64,000 bases of DNA from Methanococcoides sp. LMO-2 (GTDB taxonomy: Archaea > Halobacteriota > Methanosarcinia > Methanosarcinales > Methanosarcinaceae), in assembly GCF_038432375.1 (NCBI RefSeq), contig NZ_JBCAUS010000002.1, positions 434,001 through 498,000 on the forward strand, in the 5' to 3' direction. Positions 1 to 7,561 of the stretch are shown piece by piece. Positions within the stretch are counted from its first letter, which is position 1. Every line of letters starts with the position of its first letter. The position numbers and the translations under genes were made by a program. The notes below the pieces were generated by a model. It was not told the origin of the DNA. It worked only from the letters and a program-made list of their open reading frames with translations, and made no database searches.

Positions 1-1
1 G

Positions 2-1246
2 GTAAGGCTTTCGGACCGTTTCTCAGATCTTTTCAGTGAAAACACATTCAACTCAATAACAAAAGGAAACAGCAGGATAGGTATTGCATCATCCGGTGTG
101 TCCTCCCTGTACGCCAAGGAGGCCATAAAGGATCACTCCGATAGATATTCTCATTTCAAGGTCGCAACAGTCCACCCATTCCCTGAAAAAGCAGCTCTTG
201 AGTTCCTCAGCGACATTACAGACCTTATAGTCATCGAAGAGCTTGACCCATACCTCGAGGAGCAGTTCCTGCAACTGATAGGCAGGCATCATCTCGATGT
301 GAACGTGTATGGAAAGAAGAACGGCCACTTCCCTGTAAGTGGAGAATATGATGTGGATGCCGTTATAGATGGAGTTAACAGCTCACTTCAGGCCATGAAT
401 GCAGACGTCCCTCTCCTGACACATTCAACTCCTGCGGTCGCCAGGGAGAACATACCTGCACTTCCTGTAAGGCCACCCACGTTCTGTGCAGGATGCATGC
501 ACCGAAATGTTTTCTATGCTTTCAAGAAAGCAGCAGCGAAGCTGAAGAAAGAGAACGGAAAAGGCACCGTATTCTCAGGTGACATCGGTTGCTACACCCT
601 CGGAAATGCCCAGCCTCTCAACATGGTGGACACCTGCCTCTGTATGGGTGCGGGTATCAGTATGGCAGCAGGCCTTTCCCACACACAACAATACCAGAAT
701 GGAAATTATGCTAAACAGGTGGCCTTCATCGGGGACTCCACTTTCTTCCATTCCGGAATCGCTGCAATGATCAGCGCCGTTTACAATAATGCTGACATCA
801 CACTGGCAGTCCTTGACAACCGAACCACTGCCATGACAGGACATCAGCCACATCCGGGGATCGGACTGACAGCTATGGGCAATCCTACAAAAGCGATCGA
901 TATTGCCGAAGTGCTCCGAAGCTGTGGCGTGGACCTTGTTGAGACCATCGGGGCGGATGACCTTGGTGAATGCATCGACATGGCAAAAAAAGCAATTGAG
1001 TACGAAGGACCCTCTGCTGTGGTCTTCAAAGGAAAATGTGTGGGCATCACAAAAGCAACCGGACAATACGTGATCGATGAAGAGAAATGCACAGGTTGCA
1101 ACTTCTGTGTCTCACAGCTTGGATGTCCTGCAATCTTCTCGATGTCTTCCGGAATACCGCAGATACAGGACAACTGCACTGGTTGCAGTCTCTGTGCACA
1201 GGTCTGTCCGTCGGATGCTATCGTCCTCAGGGAGGTACTACAATGA
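2..1246 (+). CDS. iorA: Indolepyruvate:ferredoxin oxidoreductase, alpha subunit (3' part)
   Basis: Oxidatively decarboxylates aryl pyruvates (indolepyruvate, phenylpyruvate) to aryl-acetyl-CoA with reduction of ferredoxin; methanogens may run it in reverse to make aromatic amino acids. The reading frame is open to the window edge, so the N-terminal pyrimidine-binding half lies upstream; the GTG at 98 is internal. Visible are the thiamine diphosphate domain (FCAGCMHRNV, then GDIGCYTLG and GDSTFFHSG, LDNRTTAMTG) and a C-terminal 2x[4Fe-4S] ferredoxin domain (CTGCNFC, CTGCSLCAQVCP). Its stop overlaps the iorB start (ATGA), showing translational coupling. Family call is firm. Confidence 0.93.
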   Translation, partial: VRLSDRFSDLFSENTFNSITKGNSRIGIASSGVSSLYAKEAIKDHSDRYSHFKVATVHPFPEKAALEFLSDITDLIVIEELDPYLEEQFLQLIGRHHLDVNVYGKKNGHFPVSGEYDVDAVIDGVNSSLQAMNADVPLLTHSTPAVARENIPALPVRPPTFCAGCMHRNVFYAFKKAAAKLKKENGKGTVFSGDIGCYTLGNAQPLNMVDTCLCMGAGISMAAGLSHTQQYQNGNYAKQVAFIGDSTFFHSGIAAMISAVYNNADITLAVLDNRTTAMTGHQPHPGIGLTAMGNPTKAIDIAEVLRSCGVDLVETIGADDLGECIDMAKKAIEYEGPSAVVFKGKCVGITKATGQYVIDEEKCTGCNFCVSQLGCPAIFSMSSGIPQIQDNCTGCSLCAQVCPSDAIVLREVLQ

Positions 1247-1839
1247 AATTCGATATTCTTATTGCAGGTGTGGGAGGCCAGGGAGTTGTACTTGCATCCC
1301 GCCTGCTGGCAACGGCTGCCATAGATGCCGGCTACCATGTGGCCACCGCTGAGACCATCGGTATGGCCCAGAGAGAAGGCTCTGTTACCAGCCACGTCAG
1401 GATCGGAGATGAGGTCTGTGGATCACTCATCCCTGCCGGGAATGCAGACCTGATAATCGGTCTTGAGCCTGCGGAAGCCGCAAGGAACATCCATTTCCTG
1501 AGCAAGGACGGCAGCATCGTAGTAAATGAACACGCTGTGATCCCTTCAGCTTCAGCCATCAATACTGAATACATCCCGGAACAGGTCATCGAATTCCTGA
1601 AAGAGAACTGCCAGGAAACAATAAACGTGGATTTCACACAACTTGCAAAAGAAGCAGGAACCTACAGGGCAGCGAACGTTGCCATGCTGGCCGCTGCTGC
1701 AGGTGCGGATCTGCTTCCTTTCAATCCGGACGAATTGTGGAGCGTGCTTGAGAAGATGGTACCGGAGAAGTACAGGGAACTGAACAGAAAGGCATTCGAC
1801 ATGTCCCTCGAAAAGGTCTCAGACATCCGGAGGGCATGA
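1243..1839 (+). CDS. iorB: Indolepyruvate:ferredoxin oxidoreductase, beta subunit
   Basis: Partner of IorA; carries the gamma-type domain of 2-oxoacid:ferredoxin oxidoreductases. The 198-residue protein opens with MKFDILIAGVGGQGVVLA, a glycine-rich motif typical of this domain, followed by ETIGMAQREGSVTSHVR. The frame stays open upstream, but the ATG at 1243 gives the usual IorB length and overlaps the iorA stop by four bases, so I chose it. It ends in another ATGA overlap with the CoA ligase gene, so all three proteins are probably made from one message. Expected to be cytoplasmic. Confidence 0.94.
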   Translation: MKFDILIAGVGGQGVVLASRLLATAAIDAGYHVATAETIGMAQREGSVTSHVRIGDEVCGSLIPAGNADLIIGLEPAEAARNIHFLSKDGSIVVNEHAVIPSASAINTEYIPEQVIEFLKENCQETINVDFTQLAKEAGTYRAANVAMLAAAAGADLLPFNPDELWSVLEKMVPEKYRELNRKAFDMSLEKVSDIRRA

Positions 1840-3158
1840 ATATGTGCAATGATTCCAGGAACAATGAAATGGACCAAAACAACCCCTGTCAGAAAGAAGA
1901 GTTCCCCGGACTTTCTGAGGAAGATCAGCTGGCAAAGCTCAAAGACCTCCTCAAAAGAGTGGTATCAGGAAGTCCCTTCTACCAGAAAAAGTTAGAGGAG
2001 ACTGGAGTTGACATCGAGTCGATAAAAACGATAAACGATATCGCAAAGCTTCCTTTCACAACCAAGGAAGAACTTAGGGATGCTTATCCCCTGGGCCTTC
2101 AGGCAGTTCCGGATGAAGAGATCATCAGGATACATTCGTCATCAGGCACCACCGGCAGTCCCGTTATTATCCCGTACACTCAGAAGGATGTTGATGTATG
2201 GGCAGAAATGATGATGCGATGTTACCGGATGGCAGGCCTTACCGAAACTGACAGGATACAGATCACACCCGGATACGGCCTCTGGACCGCAGGTATCGGT
2301 TTCCAGGCAGGAGCGGAGCGCCTCAGGGCAATGGCAGTCCCAATGGGACCTGGGAATACGGAAAAACAACTGCAGATGCTGCTCGACCTCAAGTCCACAG
2401 CACTTGCAAGCACCTCATCCTACGCCCTCCTCCTTGCAGAGGAGATCAATAAACGGGGCCTGAAAGACAGGATCAATCTCAAGGTCGGCATCATAGGTTC
2501 CGAGCGCTGGAGCCCCAAGATGAGGTCCCGTATCGAGGACGAGCTTGGTATCGAAAGTTTTGACATTTTCGGTCTCACCGAGATCTACGGCCCCGGCATT
2601 GCCCTGGATTGTTCCATGCATAACGGTCTCCACTACTGGTCAGACCACCTGCTCTTTGAGATCATCGATCCGGTCACAGAAGAAAGACTTCCCGATGGCA
2701 CCCTGGGTGAACTTGTGATAACAACACTCACAAAGGAAGGTGCCCCCCTTATACGCTACAGGACAAGGGACCTTACACGTATCATTCCCGAACCCTGCGA
2801 ATGTGGTTGTCCTTTCCCAAGAATAGACCGCCTGCTGGGACGTACCGACGACAGGATCAAGATCAAGGGAGTAAACGTCTACCCTGGTCAGATCGAGGAT
2901 GTCATCCACAGGGTCGAAGGCGTCAGCAGCGAGTACCAGATAATCCTTGAAAGGGATCAGGGAAGGGATTCAATGCTGTTCAGGGTCGAGATCGATGGAG
3001 CGGATGATCCTGAAAAGAATGCCGGGTCTGCAAAAGCACTGAATAAAGCCTTCAGGGATTTCATAGGTATCAGTGTAAATGTGGAATGCGTTGGCATGGG
3101 AGAGCTTCCACGCAGTGAGAAAAAGAGCAAGAGGGTCTTTGATAACAGGGATCAGTGA
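1836..3158 (+). CDS. paaK: Phenylacetate--CoA ligase family protein
   Basis: Adenylate-forming ligase that activates an aryl acid (phenylacetate, indoleacetate or similar) to its CoA thioester. The 440-residue length fits the PaaK family. It has the phosphate-binding loop SSGTTGSPVIIPYT (about residue 103), the FGLTEIYGPG region, YRTRDLTR, and the C-terminal hinge GRTDDRIKIKGVNVYPGQIE. Coupling to iorAB by a four-base overlap suggests that the ligase supplies the aryl-CoA that IOR reductively carboxylates, the known methanogen route for using external aryl acids; the direction of flux is inference. ATG 1836 or ATG 1842 could start the protein. Confidence 0.9.
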   Translation: MNMCNDSRNNEMDQNNPCQKEEFPGLSEEDQLAKLKDLLKRVVSGSPFYQKKLEETGVDIESIKTINDIAKLPFTTKEELRDAYPLGLQAVPDEEIIRIHSSSGTTGSPVIIPYTQKDVDVWAEMMMRCYRMAGLTETDRIQITPGYGLWTAGIGFQAGAERLRAMAVPMGPGNTEKQLQMLLDLKSTALASTSSYALLLAEEINKRGLKDRINLKVGIIGSERWSPKMRSRIEDELGIESFDIFGLTEIYGPGIALDCSMHNGLHYWSDHLLFEIIDPVTEERLPDGTLGELVITTLTKEGAPLIRYRTRDLTRIIPEPCECGCPFPRIDRLLGRTDDRIKIKGVNVYPGQIEDVIHRVEGVSSEYQIILERDQGRDSMLFRVEIDGADDPEKNAGSAKALNKAFRDFIGISVNVECVGMGELPRSEKKSKRVFDNRDQ

Positions 3159-3173
3159 GGTCTGAAATCCCTA

Positions 3174-3185
3174 CATTATAAATAG
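3174..3185 (+). promoter_or_regulatory. TATA box for the zinc-ribbon membrane protein gene
   Basis: CATTATAAATAG lies directly after the paaK stop and 46-57 bases before the next ATG. This is a plausible archaeal TATA element that would put the transcript start near 3205. Confidence 0.45.
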
Positions 3186-3230
3186 TTTGTATTTAGTAGC
3201 ATAAGTTATTGAACTGTATGAGAACAAATA

Positions 3231-3656
3231 ATGGCAAAAGCAATGAAGTTTTGTTCAAATTGTGGCGCTGAGATCGATGAAAATGCTGTGATATGCCCAA
3301 AATGTGAAGTTCCTGACGACACACAATATCCTGCATCACGATCTGCCAAGAACCCCGGGCTTGCAGCTGTTCTATCTGTTTTGTTCAGCGGATTGGGACA
3401 GGTCTACAACGGCGAGCTTGTGAAAGGGATTGCCATACTGCTGGGTACCGTTGTAGGCTGGTTTGTTTTCATTATGCCAGGACTCATAATCTGTGCATAT
3501 GGAGTATATGATGCTTACACGACCTCAAAGAAAATGAATTCAGCTGAGATACCCCTTAAAAAAGCAAAATTTTCAGATTATATTCTCTTCATATTAGCAT
3601 TCCTGATCCTGATCGGAGTATTTACCGCCATATTGCTCTGGATGGAATTGATGTGA
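3231..3656 (+). CDS. Zinc-ribbon and TM2-like membrane protein
   Basis: A 141-residue protein with an N-terminal zinc ribbon (CSNCG...CPKC, about residues 8-28), a linker, and three hydrophobic segments. The GLGQVYNGELVKG stretch resembles TM2/DUF5683-type small membrane proteins, in which a helix hairpin precedes a glycine-rich turn. Function is unknown; such proteins are often joined to zinc ribbons in archaea. A second in-frame ATG at 3246 would start directly before the ribbon (MKFCSNCG) and is an equally good start. It has its own TATA box and a downstream hairpin with a T tract, so it looks monocistronic. Confidence 0.7.
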   Translation: MAKAMKFCSNCGAEIDENAVICPKCEVPDDTQYPASRSAKNPGLAAVLSVLFSGLGQVYNGELVKGIAILLGTVVGWFVFIMPGLIICAYGVYDAYTTSKKMNSAEIPLKKAKFSDYILFILAFLILIGVFTAILLWMELM

Positions 3657-3708
3657 CCATAAAAACAGTATTACATCGGACACAGGCCTTATGTGAAGTT
3701 ATTTTTTC

Positions 3709-3736
3709 CAGGGACACATTCCTGTTTTAATTTTTC
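3709..3736 (+). terminator. Hairpin with T tract after the zinc-ribbon gene
   Basis: CAGGGA (3709-3714), loop CACA and TTCCTG (3719-3724) form a six-pair stem with one G-U pair, followed by TTTTAATTTTTC. The region on to 3785 is strongly pyrimidine-rich, as expected for archaeal U-tract termination. Confidence 0.5.
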
Positions 3737-3869
3737 ACTTTTCTGACCCTATTTTTCTGATTTCTGTTCCCGTTTTTCTGTTTTCCCGATATGGAAAGGG
3801 CCTTATGCAAAGATATAAGGTCCCCTACACCATAAAAGAACGATTCAGAATCAGGGGAATGAATAAACA

Positions 3870-4340
3870 ATGCCGGATGCAAAAACACATGACGCAATAA
3901 ATATCGGAACAATGATAGCTATACTGGCAGGTCTTTCCTATCTTGTGATCTGGGAGAAGAATTCCATAGCTGTCAGGTACCTGAACAGTTACACGATAGC
4001 GCTTTTTTCCATGTCCTACCTGTTTGGAACATTCTTCCTTAGCCCGGACCTTGATATTGAAAGCACACCTTACAAAAGATGGGGTGTCCTCAGGTTCATC
4101 TGGTGGCCCTACAAGGTCATATTCAAGCACAGGGGAATCTCACACAATCCTATCCTCGGGCCTCTGTCAATTGTGGCTAACCTTGCAGTTATAGTTGCTC
4201 TATTGCTATTGCTTGCCGGGGTAGACCTGCATACCGTTCCTTTAAGGTTTGCTGTCGTGGCCATAGTCGGAGTGATGCTTTCAATTGAGGTCCATATCAT
4301 ATCGGACTTTTTAGTCTCGAAAATGAAGGATCCTTTTTAA
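3870..4340 (+). CDS. DUF2227-like putative metal-binding membrane protein
   Basis: A 156-residue protein with four or so membrane segments. Conserved polar motifs are characteristic of the DUF2227 family: THDAIN near the start, SPDLDI about residue 57, and the histidine motif KHRGISHNPILG about residue 87, which together could bind a divalent metal at the membrane. No enzymatic activity is established for the family. The gene stands alone, with its own AT-rich upstream region and a strong hairpin after the stop at 4361-4391. Start ATG 3870 has little Shine-Dalgarno sequence. Confidence 0.65.
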   Translation: MPDAKTHDAINIGTMIAILAGLSYLVIWEKNSIAVRYLNSYTIALFSMSYLFGTFFLSPDLDIESTPYKRWGVLRFIWWPYKVIFKHRGISHNPILGPLSIVANLAVIVALLLLLAGVDLHTVPLRFAVVAIVGVMLSIEVHIISDFLVSKMKDPF

Positions 4341-4360
4341 GCTTAAATAATGAAAATGGA

Positions 4361-4391
4361 TGTGTCCGAATCATATACATTCCGGGACACA
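4361..4391. terminator. Long hairpin between convergent genes
   Basis: TGTGTCC and GAAT (4361-4371) pair with ATTC and GGACACA (4379-4391) around a seven-base loop, with a two-base CG bulge. It sits between the DUF2227 gene and the leftward zinc-ribbon miniprotein, so it could end transcription from both sides. Confidence 0.5.
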
Positions 4392-4412
4392 TACGCTTCT
4401 ATCATTTTTGTG

Positions 4413-4592
4413 TTACGAACTTGCTTCCAGCACTTCTGTCGATTTCATCATATCAAGTTTTAGCTTGATAATTTCCCTTACAGATGTCATGCTCATGCAT
4501 TCCCTGCAACAGTAGAATGTGTTCAGGCCTATAACCTGCTTTTCAAGTTCTGTGTTACAATTCTGGCAGAATAGTTTTTGCTCTTTTATCAT
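4413..4592 (-). CDS. 59-residue zinc-ribbon miniprotein
   Basis: Short leftward gene starting ATG at 4592 with a strong GGAGG ribosome binding site just upstream. The protein (MIKEQKLFCQNCNTELEK...) has two cysteine knuckles, CQNC at residues 9-12 and CCREC at residues 28-32, then a charged amphipathic helix (REIIKLKLDMMKS). It looks like a one-finger zinc-binding protein, perhaps binding nucleic acid or a partner protein; no family was recognised. It lies about 50 bases after a second small gene in the same direction and is probably co-transcribed with it. Confidence 0.6.
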   Translation of the reverse strand: MIKEQKLFCQNCNTELEKQVIGLNTFYCCRECMSMTSVREIIKLKLDMMKSTEVLEASS

Positions 4593-4644
4593 AATTTACT
4601 CCTCCCTTTGCTCTATACCACCTTTGACTATCGGAGTTCCGGAC

Positions 4645-4803
4645 TTATTTGGACAGAAGACCACCGAGCAAGAACCTGTAAATGTCAAGCTCGTCAGCAT
4701 CCAGATCATTAAAAGTGTGACCCCCGACAACTGAATGCTGATCATTATTTCCCGGAGCCATTTTTGCCGGGATGCTGTTGTTTGTATTTCGAATAGTGTT
4801 CAT
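4645..4803 (-). CDS. 52-residue hypothetical protein
   Basis: Leftward short gene starting ATG at 4803 after GAGGAG at ideal spacing. The protein is polar at the N-terminus (MNTIRNTNNSIPAK) and ends with DLDADELDIYRFLLGGLLSK, an acidic stretch followed by a short hydrophobic helix. No homologue was recognised. The good ribosome binding site, a TATA-like element about 75 bases upstream and a downstream same-strand zinc-ribbon gene make a genuine two-gene unit likely, but the coding call rests on these signals alone. Confidence 0.45.
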   Translation of the reverse strand: MNTIRNTNNSIPAKMAPGNNDQHSVVGGHTFNDLDADELDIYRFLLGGLLSK

Positions 4804-5123
4804 AAACTCTCCTCTATTTGTTTTTACAATATTTTGCTCTGTTCTTTTACATTTGACAATACGCGATTGTATAATATATATGCTTTGTAATTAGTTTATA
4901 TAATTGAATGTAAAATATATAGATTTTATACTCCAGCAATAAACTAAGCTATGTCAAAAGGAGAGATATGAGATCTCCATGCGAATAATTTCAGCTTAAA
5001 TGGAAATAATAAGAAAGACAGATGTAATTTCAGATATTTTTGAAATATCTTTAAATGCTAGAATAATTATAACTCATTAAGGGCTCCTGCAATTAAAAAG
5101 ATGAATTATAGAGGTATGATCAT
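4804..5123. other. Divergent intergenic region with promoters and a palindrome
   Basis: Very AT-rich spacer of 320 bases between the leftward small-protein pair and the rightward gene at 5124. On the minus strand CATATATATTATACA (4868-4886) is a good TATA candidate. On the plus strand a perfect 8-bp inverted repeat AGATATTT/AAATATCT (5032-5050) abuts a possible TATA element TTTAAATG. No RNA gene was recognised. Confidence 0.5.
5032..5050. promoter_or_regulatory. Perfect inverted repeat beside the promoter of the 5124 gene
   Basis: AGATATTT (5032-5039), spacer TTG, AAATATCT (5043-5050). It touches the TATA-like TTTAAATG, where a bound dimeric regulator would block or assist TBP/TFB. Operator function is inference. 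Confidence 0.35.
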
Positions 5124-5438
5124 ATGACAGATGTAACAGTAAATTCAACAATATGTGACTTTGTTCATGAAATCCACGGGGAACTCAAAGGGGATAAAAT
5201 AATAATTGATATCGAATCCCCCTGTGAAAAAATACAGCAGATGTCACACCTGGAAGTTCCAATGATGGAAATACTCGACATTAAAGACAACTACGTAATG
5301 GTAAAGGCCCAGGAAGCAAAATGCTCTTCAAACTGTCTTGTTCCATGCGGTATTCTTAATGTATGCAGGATCGAAGCCGGCTTCCTGGCAAGATCCCTGG
5401 CTCAAAGATCAGGTCCGATGTGTATCGAGTTCAAATGA
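5124..5438 (+). CDS. Conserved cysteine-containing protein (DUF6951-like)
   Basis: A 104-residue soluble protein with six cysteines: one near residue 10, one in ESPCEKIQ about residue 35, and a cluster CSSNCLVPCGILNVC about residues 71-85. The order (N-terminal strand, SPCEKIQ, then C-x3-C-x3-C with an alanine/glycine-rich helix) recalls the uncharacterised DUF6951 proteins of methanogens, but that match is from memory. It may bind a metal or iron-sulfur cluster. It is 70 bases upstream of a ferredoxin-like gene in the same direction, so the two may act together in redox metabolism. Confidence 0.55.
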   Translation: MTDVTVNSTICDFVHEIHGELKGDKIIIDIESPCEKIQQMSHLEVPMMEILDIKDNYVMVKAQEAKCSSNCLVPCGILNVCRIEAGFLARSLAQRSGPMCIEFK

Positions 5439-5508
5439 ACTTTAGAACATAGCTTGTGCAACAACAAGATGGAAGAGGAAGAAGAAGTAGCATAGGAGCG
5501 ACTGAACA

Positions 5509-5787
5509 ATGAAGGAAGAGAAATGGTTCGGCATCAATAGAAAGACCATCGAATGGTTCCCGACAATTAATTATGAAATCTGTAATGGTTGCATGGTCTG
5601 TTTACAATGCAATCACGACGTTTTTAGCAATGAAAACGATAGGCCGGTTGTCTGCAACAAAGAGAATTGTATTGTCGGATGCACTGCATGTGCCATAGTC
5701 TGTCCGGAAGATGCGATAAAGCTCCCTCCTAAAGAATACCTGCGAAGGATCGCAAGACACAGGAATTCATCCTGCAGTTGCTGTTGA
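5509..5787 (+). CDS. Ferredoxin-like iron-sulfur protein
   Basis: A 92-residue protein with a 2x[4Fe-4S]-type arrangement: CNGCMVCLQC (about residues 24-33) and CIVGCTACAIVCPEDAI (about 55-71), plus a very cysteine-rich tail SSCSCC. The first cluster lacks the usual C-P and has an asparagine after its last cysteine, so one cluster may be unusual. It probably carries electrons in the cytoplasm; the partner is unknown. The AGGAGCGACTGAACA stretch just upstream gives a ribosome binding site, and the gene follows the cysteine-rich 104-residue protein, suggesting one operon. Confidence 0.75.
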   Translation: MKEEKWFGINRKTIEWFPTINYEICNGCMVCLQCNHDVFSNENDRPVVCNKENCIVGCTACAIVCPEDAIKLPPKEYLRRIARHRNSSCSCC

Positions 5788-5906
5788 GTTATGAATTTAG
5801 AGAGGATGATCTGGTCGGAGTTTGCATTCCAAATCCACGATATACCAAAACCTTTCAATTCGATCTTCATTAGAAATATTTAATAACTAAAAACGAGCTC
5901 TTGTTA

Positions 5907-6608
5907 ATGAGAACAATGAGAGGCTATATAAATAAATCAGAAATACGGATGTTTTTGATCTTTGGAATAATGCTTATACCCATGGCGGTCCTGTTCTTCC
6001 AGCAAGAACTATCACTGGGGATAATACCCTCTTATCCGTTGTTCATCCTGCTTGTCCTCATGCTTGTTGGCGCTAACATTGAGATACCTGTCAGCTCTTT
6101 CAAGTCAAGGAAACCACAGTCTCTCGACAGGGATGCAATGATACTGGAAGAGATATATTCCGTGCCTCTTGTAAAGGATGTCTCATCCAGCATGAAACTG
6201 GCATTCAATACAGTTGTGACCCTCAACCTTGGCGGGTTCATAATTCCTTTTATTATGATGCTGTTCCTGATCGTATTCCAGCCTGATTTCGTAGGACTTG
6301 AGATCATGCTTATCATGATCGTGGCCGCAACACTACTCTCTGATTTTGTCAATGGTATCGGCGTGGTCATGCCCGATTACATAGGACTGATAGCAGTTCC
6401 TTTCGCACTAATATTCGCACCTGAGAACGCGGCTGCTGTGACATTCGTGGCCGGTGTTGGAGGAATCCTTCTCGGGAATCTCACAGGGCTCGTTATGGTG
6501 GACAGGGAAAATAATGGAAGTGCTTTCATCAACCTTGGAGGGGTTGGAAGCTTTAAGGCGATATATGTAACAACGATTGTTGCAGCTTTAATATCCTGGT
6601 TCATGTGA
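5907..6608 (+). CDS. DUF1614 family membrane protein
   Basis: A 233-residue integral membrane protein with about seven hydrophobic segments. The motifs GANIEIPVSSF (about residue 55), VVMPDYIGLIAVP (about 155) and GNLTGLVMVDRENNGSAFINLGGVGSF (towards the end, broken here as two conserved blocks) match the DUF1614 family common in archaea. Function is unknown. A TTG at 5901 is in frame, but ATG 5907 is the better start. The 3' end overlaps the convergent KaiC-like gene by 21 bases. Confidence 0.72.
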   Translation: MRTMRGYINKSEIRMFLIFGIMLIPMAVLFFQQELSLGIIPSYPLFILLVLMLVGANIEIPVSSFKSRKPQSLDRDAMILEEIYSVPLVKDVSSSMKLAFNTVVTLNLGGFIIPFIMMLFLIVFQPDFVGLEIMLIMIVAATLLSDFVNGIGVVMPDYIGLIAVPFALIFAPENAAAVTFVAGVGGILLGNLTGLVMVDRENNGSAFINLGGVGSFKAIYVTTIVAALISWFM

Positions 6609-7490
6609 AGATGCACTCTGGTGCATGTTCATTCTTTCCTGAAGTTTACTGGCTGTCAGGTTTACCGTCCTGTACTTTGAAATACCCTTGTCAGTGAATC
6701 TGAAAGGCTGTGGCGAAGTATCCACACGTGTGGCTCTCATCTTCCGGACGGCCATCACAGGGGTAAGGTTTGGCTCCACCTCATTTGCCTGAATCTGGTC
6801 AAGGAAGATAATACCATCACCCAGGAAATCATATGTATCATATGATTTTGTCTCAATACCATGCTCTTTTTCAGTAATAAGGAATGAAGTGATGTTCTTT
6901 GCCTTAAGCTGCTTATGCAATGTACGCCACGACAGGGATTTCCTGAACTCCGACGGGTCGGTTACAATGTTCAGGGAATCAAAAACGATCCTCTTTGGCT
7001 TGTATGCATCAATTATCTCGCCGATCTCTTCAAACGACAGTGGTGACATCCCAAATATCTCAAGATAGCCATCATCAATGTGCTTGCCGATATCCCAGCC
7101 AAAACGCATGAAATGCTGTATCAGTTGCTGAATCCTTTCTTCAAAGGAGAAAAAGAGACATTTCTCATCGTTCCTGACGCCTTCCATCAGGAACTGCATG
7201 CAAAGCGTGGTCTTGCCTGTACCCGGCGGACCGGTGACTACAACGCTGAATCCCTCGGGAACCCCACCTTCGAGCATGTCGTCAAGACCTACTACACCGG
7301 TATTGATCCTTTTGATAGCCTTGTCTATATTGTTCGTATCTATCTTGGATTTGAACTTGCTACTGTCAAGGGACATCAGTGCCTTTTCAAGTACAAGGTT
7401 CTTGGCTCCAAGTTCCTTTTCATACCTTTCAAGTATCTTAACAGCGTCAGAACTTAATGTTGTGTGAACAGGGAACTTGTTTCGTGCCAT
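6588..7490 (-). CDS. KaiC/RAD55-like ATPase with a ribbon-helix-helix-like N-terminus
   Basis: A 300-residue single-domain RecA-fold ATPase of the archaeal KaiC/RAD55 group. Walker A is GPPGTGKTT (about residue 90), followed by the LFFSFEE strand and the hydrophobic Walker B strand ending IVFDSLN. These proteins are thought to act as ATP-dependent signalling switches. The first 40 residues (KFPVHTTLSSDAVKILERYE, then AKNLVLEKAL) follow a strand-helix-helix pattern like CopG/ribbon-helix-helix DNA-binding domains; that reading is inference. It stands alone between convergent DUF1614 and same-strand pyrC. Confidence 0.8.
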   Translation of the reverse strand: MARNKFPVHTTLSSDAVKILERYEKELGAKNLVLEKALMSLDSSKFKSKIDTNNIDKAIKRINTGVVGLDDMLEGGVPEGFSVVVTGPPGTGKTTLCMQFLMEGVRNDEKCLFFSFEERIQQLIQHFMRFGWDIGKHIDDGYLEIFGMSPLSFEEIGEIIDAYKPKRIVFDSLNIVTDPSEFRKSLSWRTLHKQLKAKNITSFLITEKEHGIETKSYDTYDFLGDGIIFLDQIQANEVEPNLTPVMAVRKMRATRVDTSPQPFRFTDKGISKYRTVNLTASKLQERMNMHQSASSHEPGY

Positions 7491-7561
7491 AAAAGTAGAT
7501 TAAGACACTCAGTATATAAGGCTTACTTTCGCTGTGTTCACAGATATTAACATTATGTCCA

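Noticed and set aside
4519-4734. Rightward 71-codon frame across the small-protein region
   Set aside because: It is antisense to two leftward small genes that have proper ribosome sites, and has none itself.
4951-4999. Cluster of three six-codon open frames with an AAAGGAGAG site (possible leader peptides)
   Set aside because: Very short, mutually overlapping, far from the next gene and without amino acid bias that would suggest attenuation.
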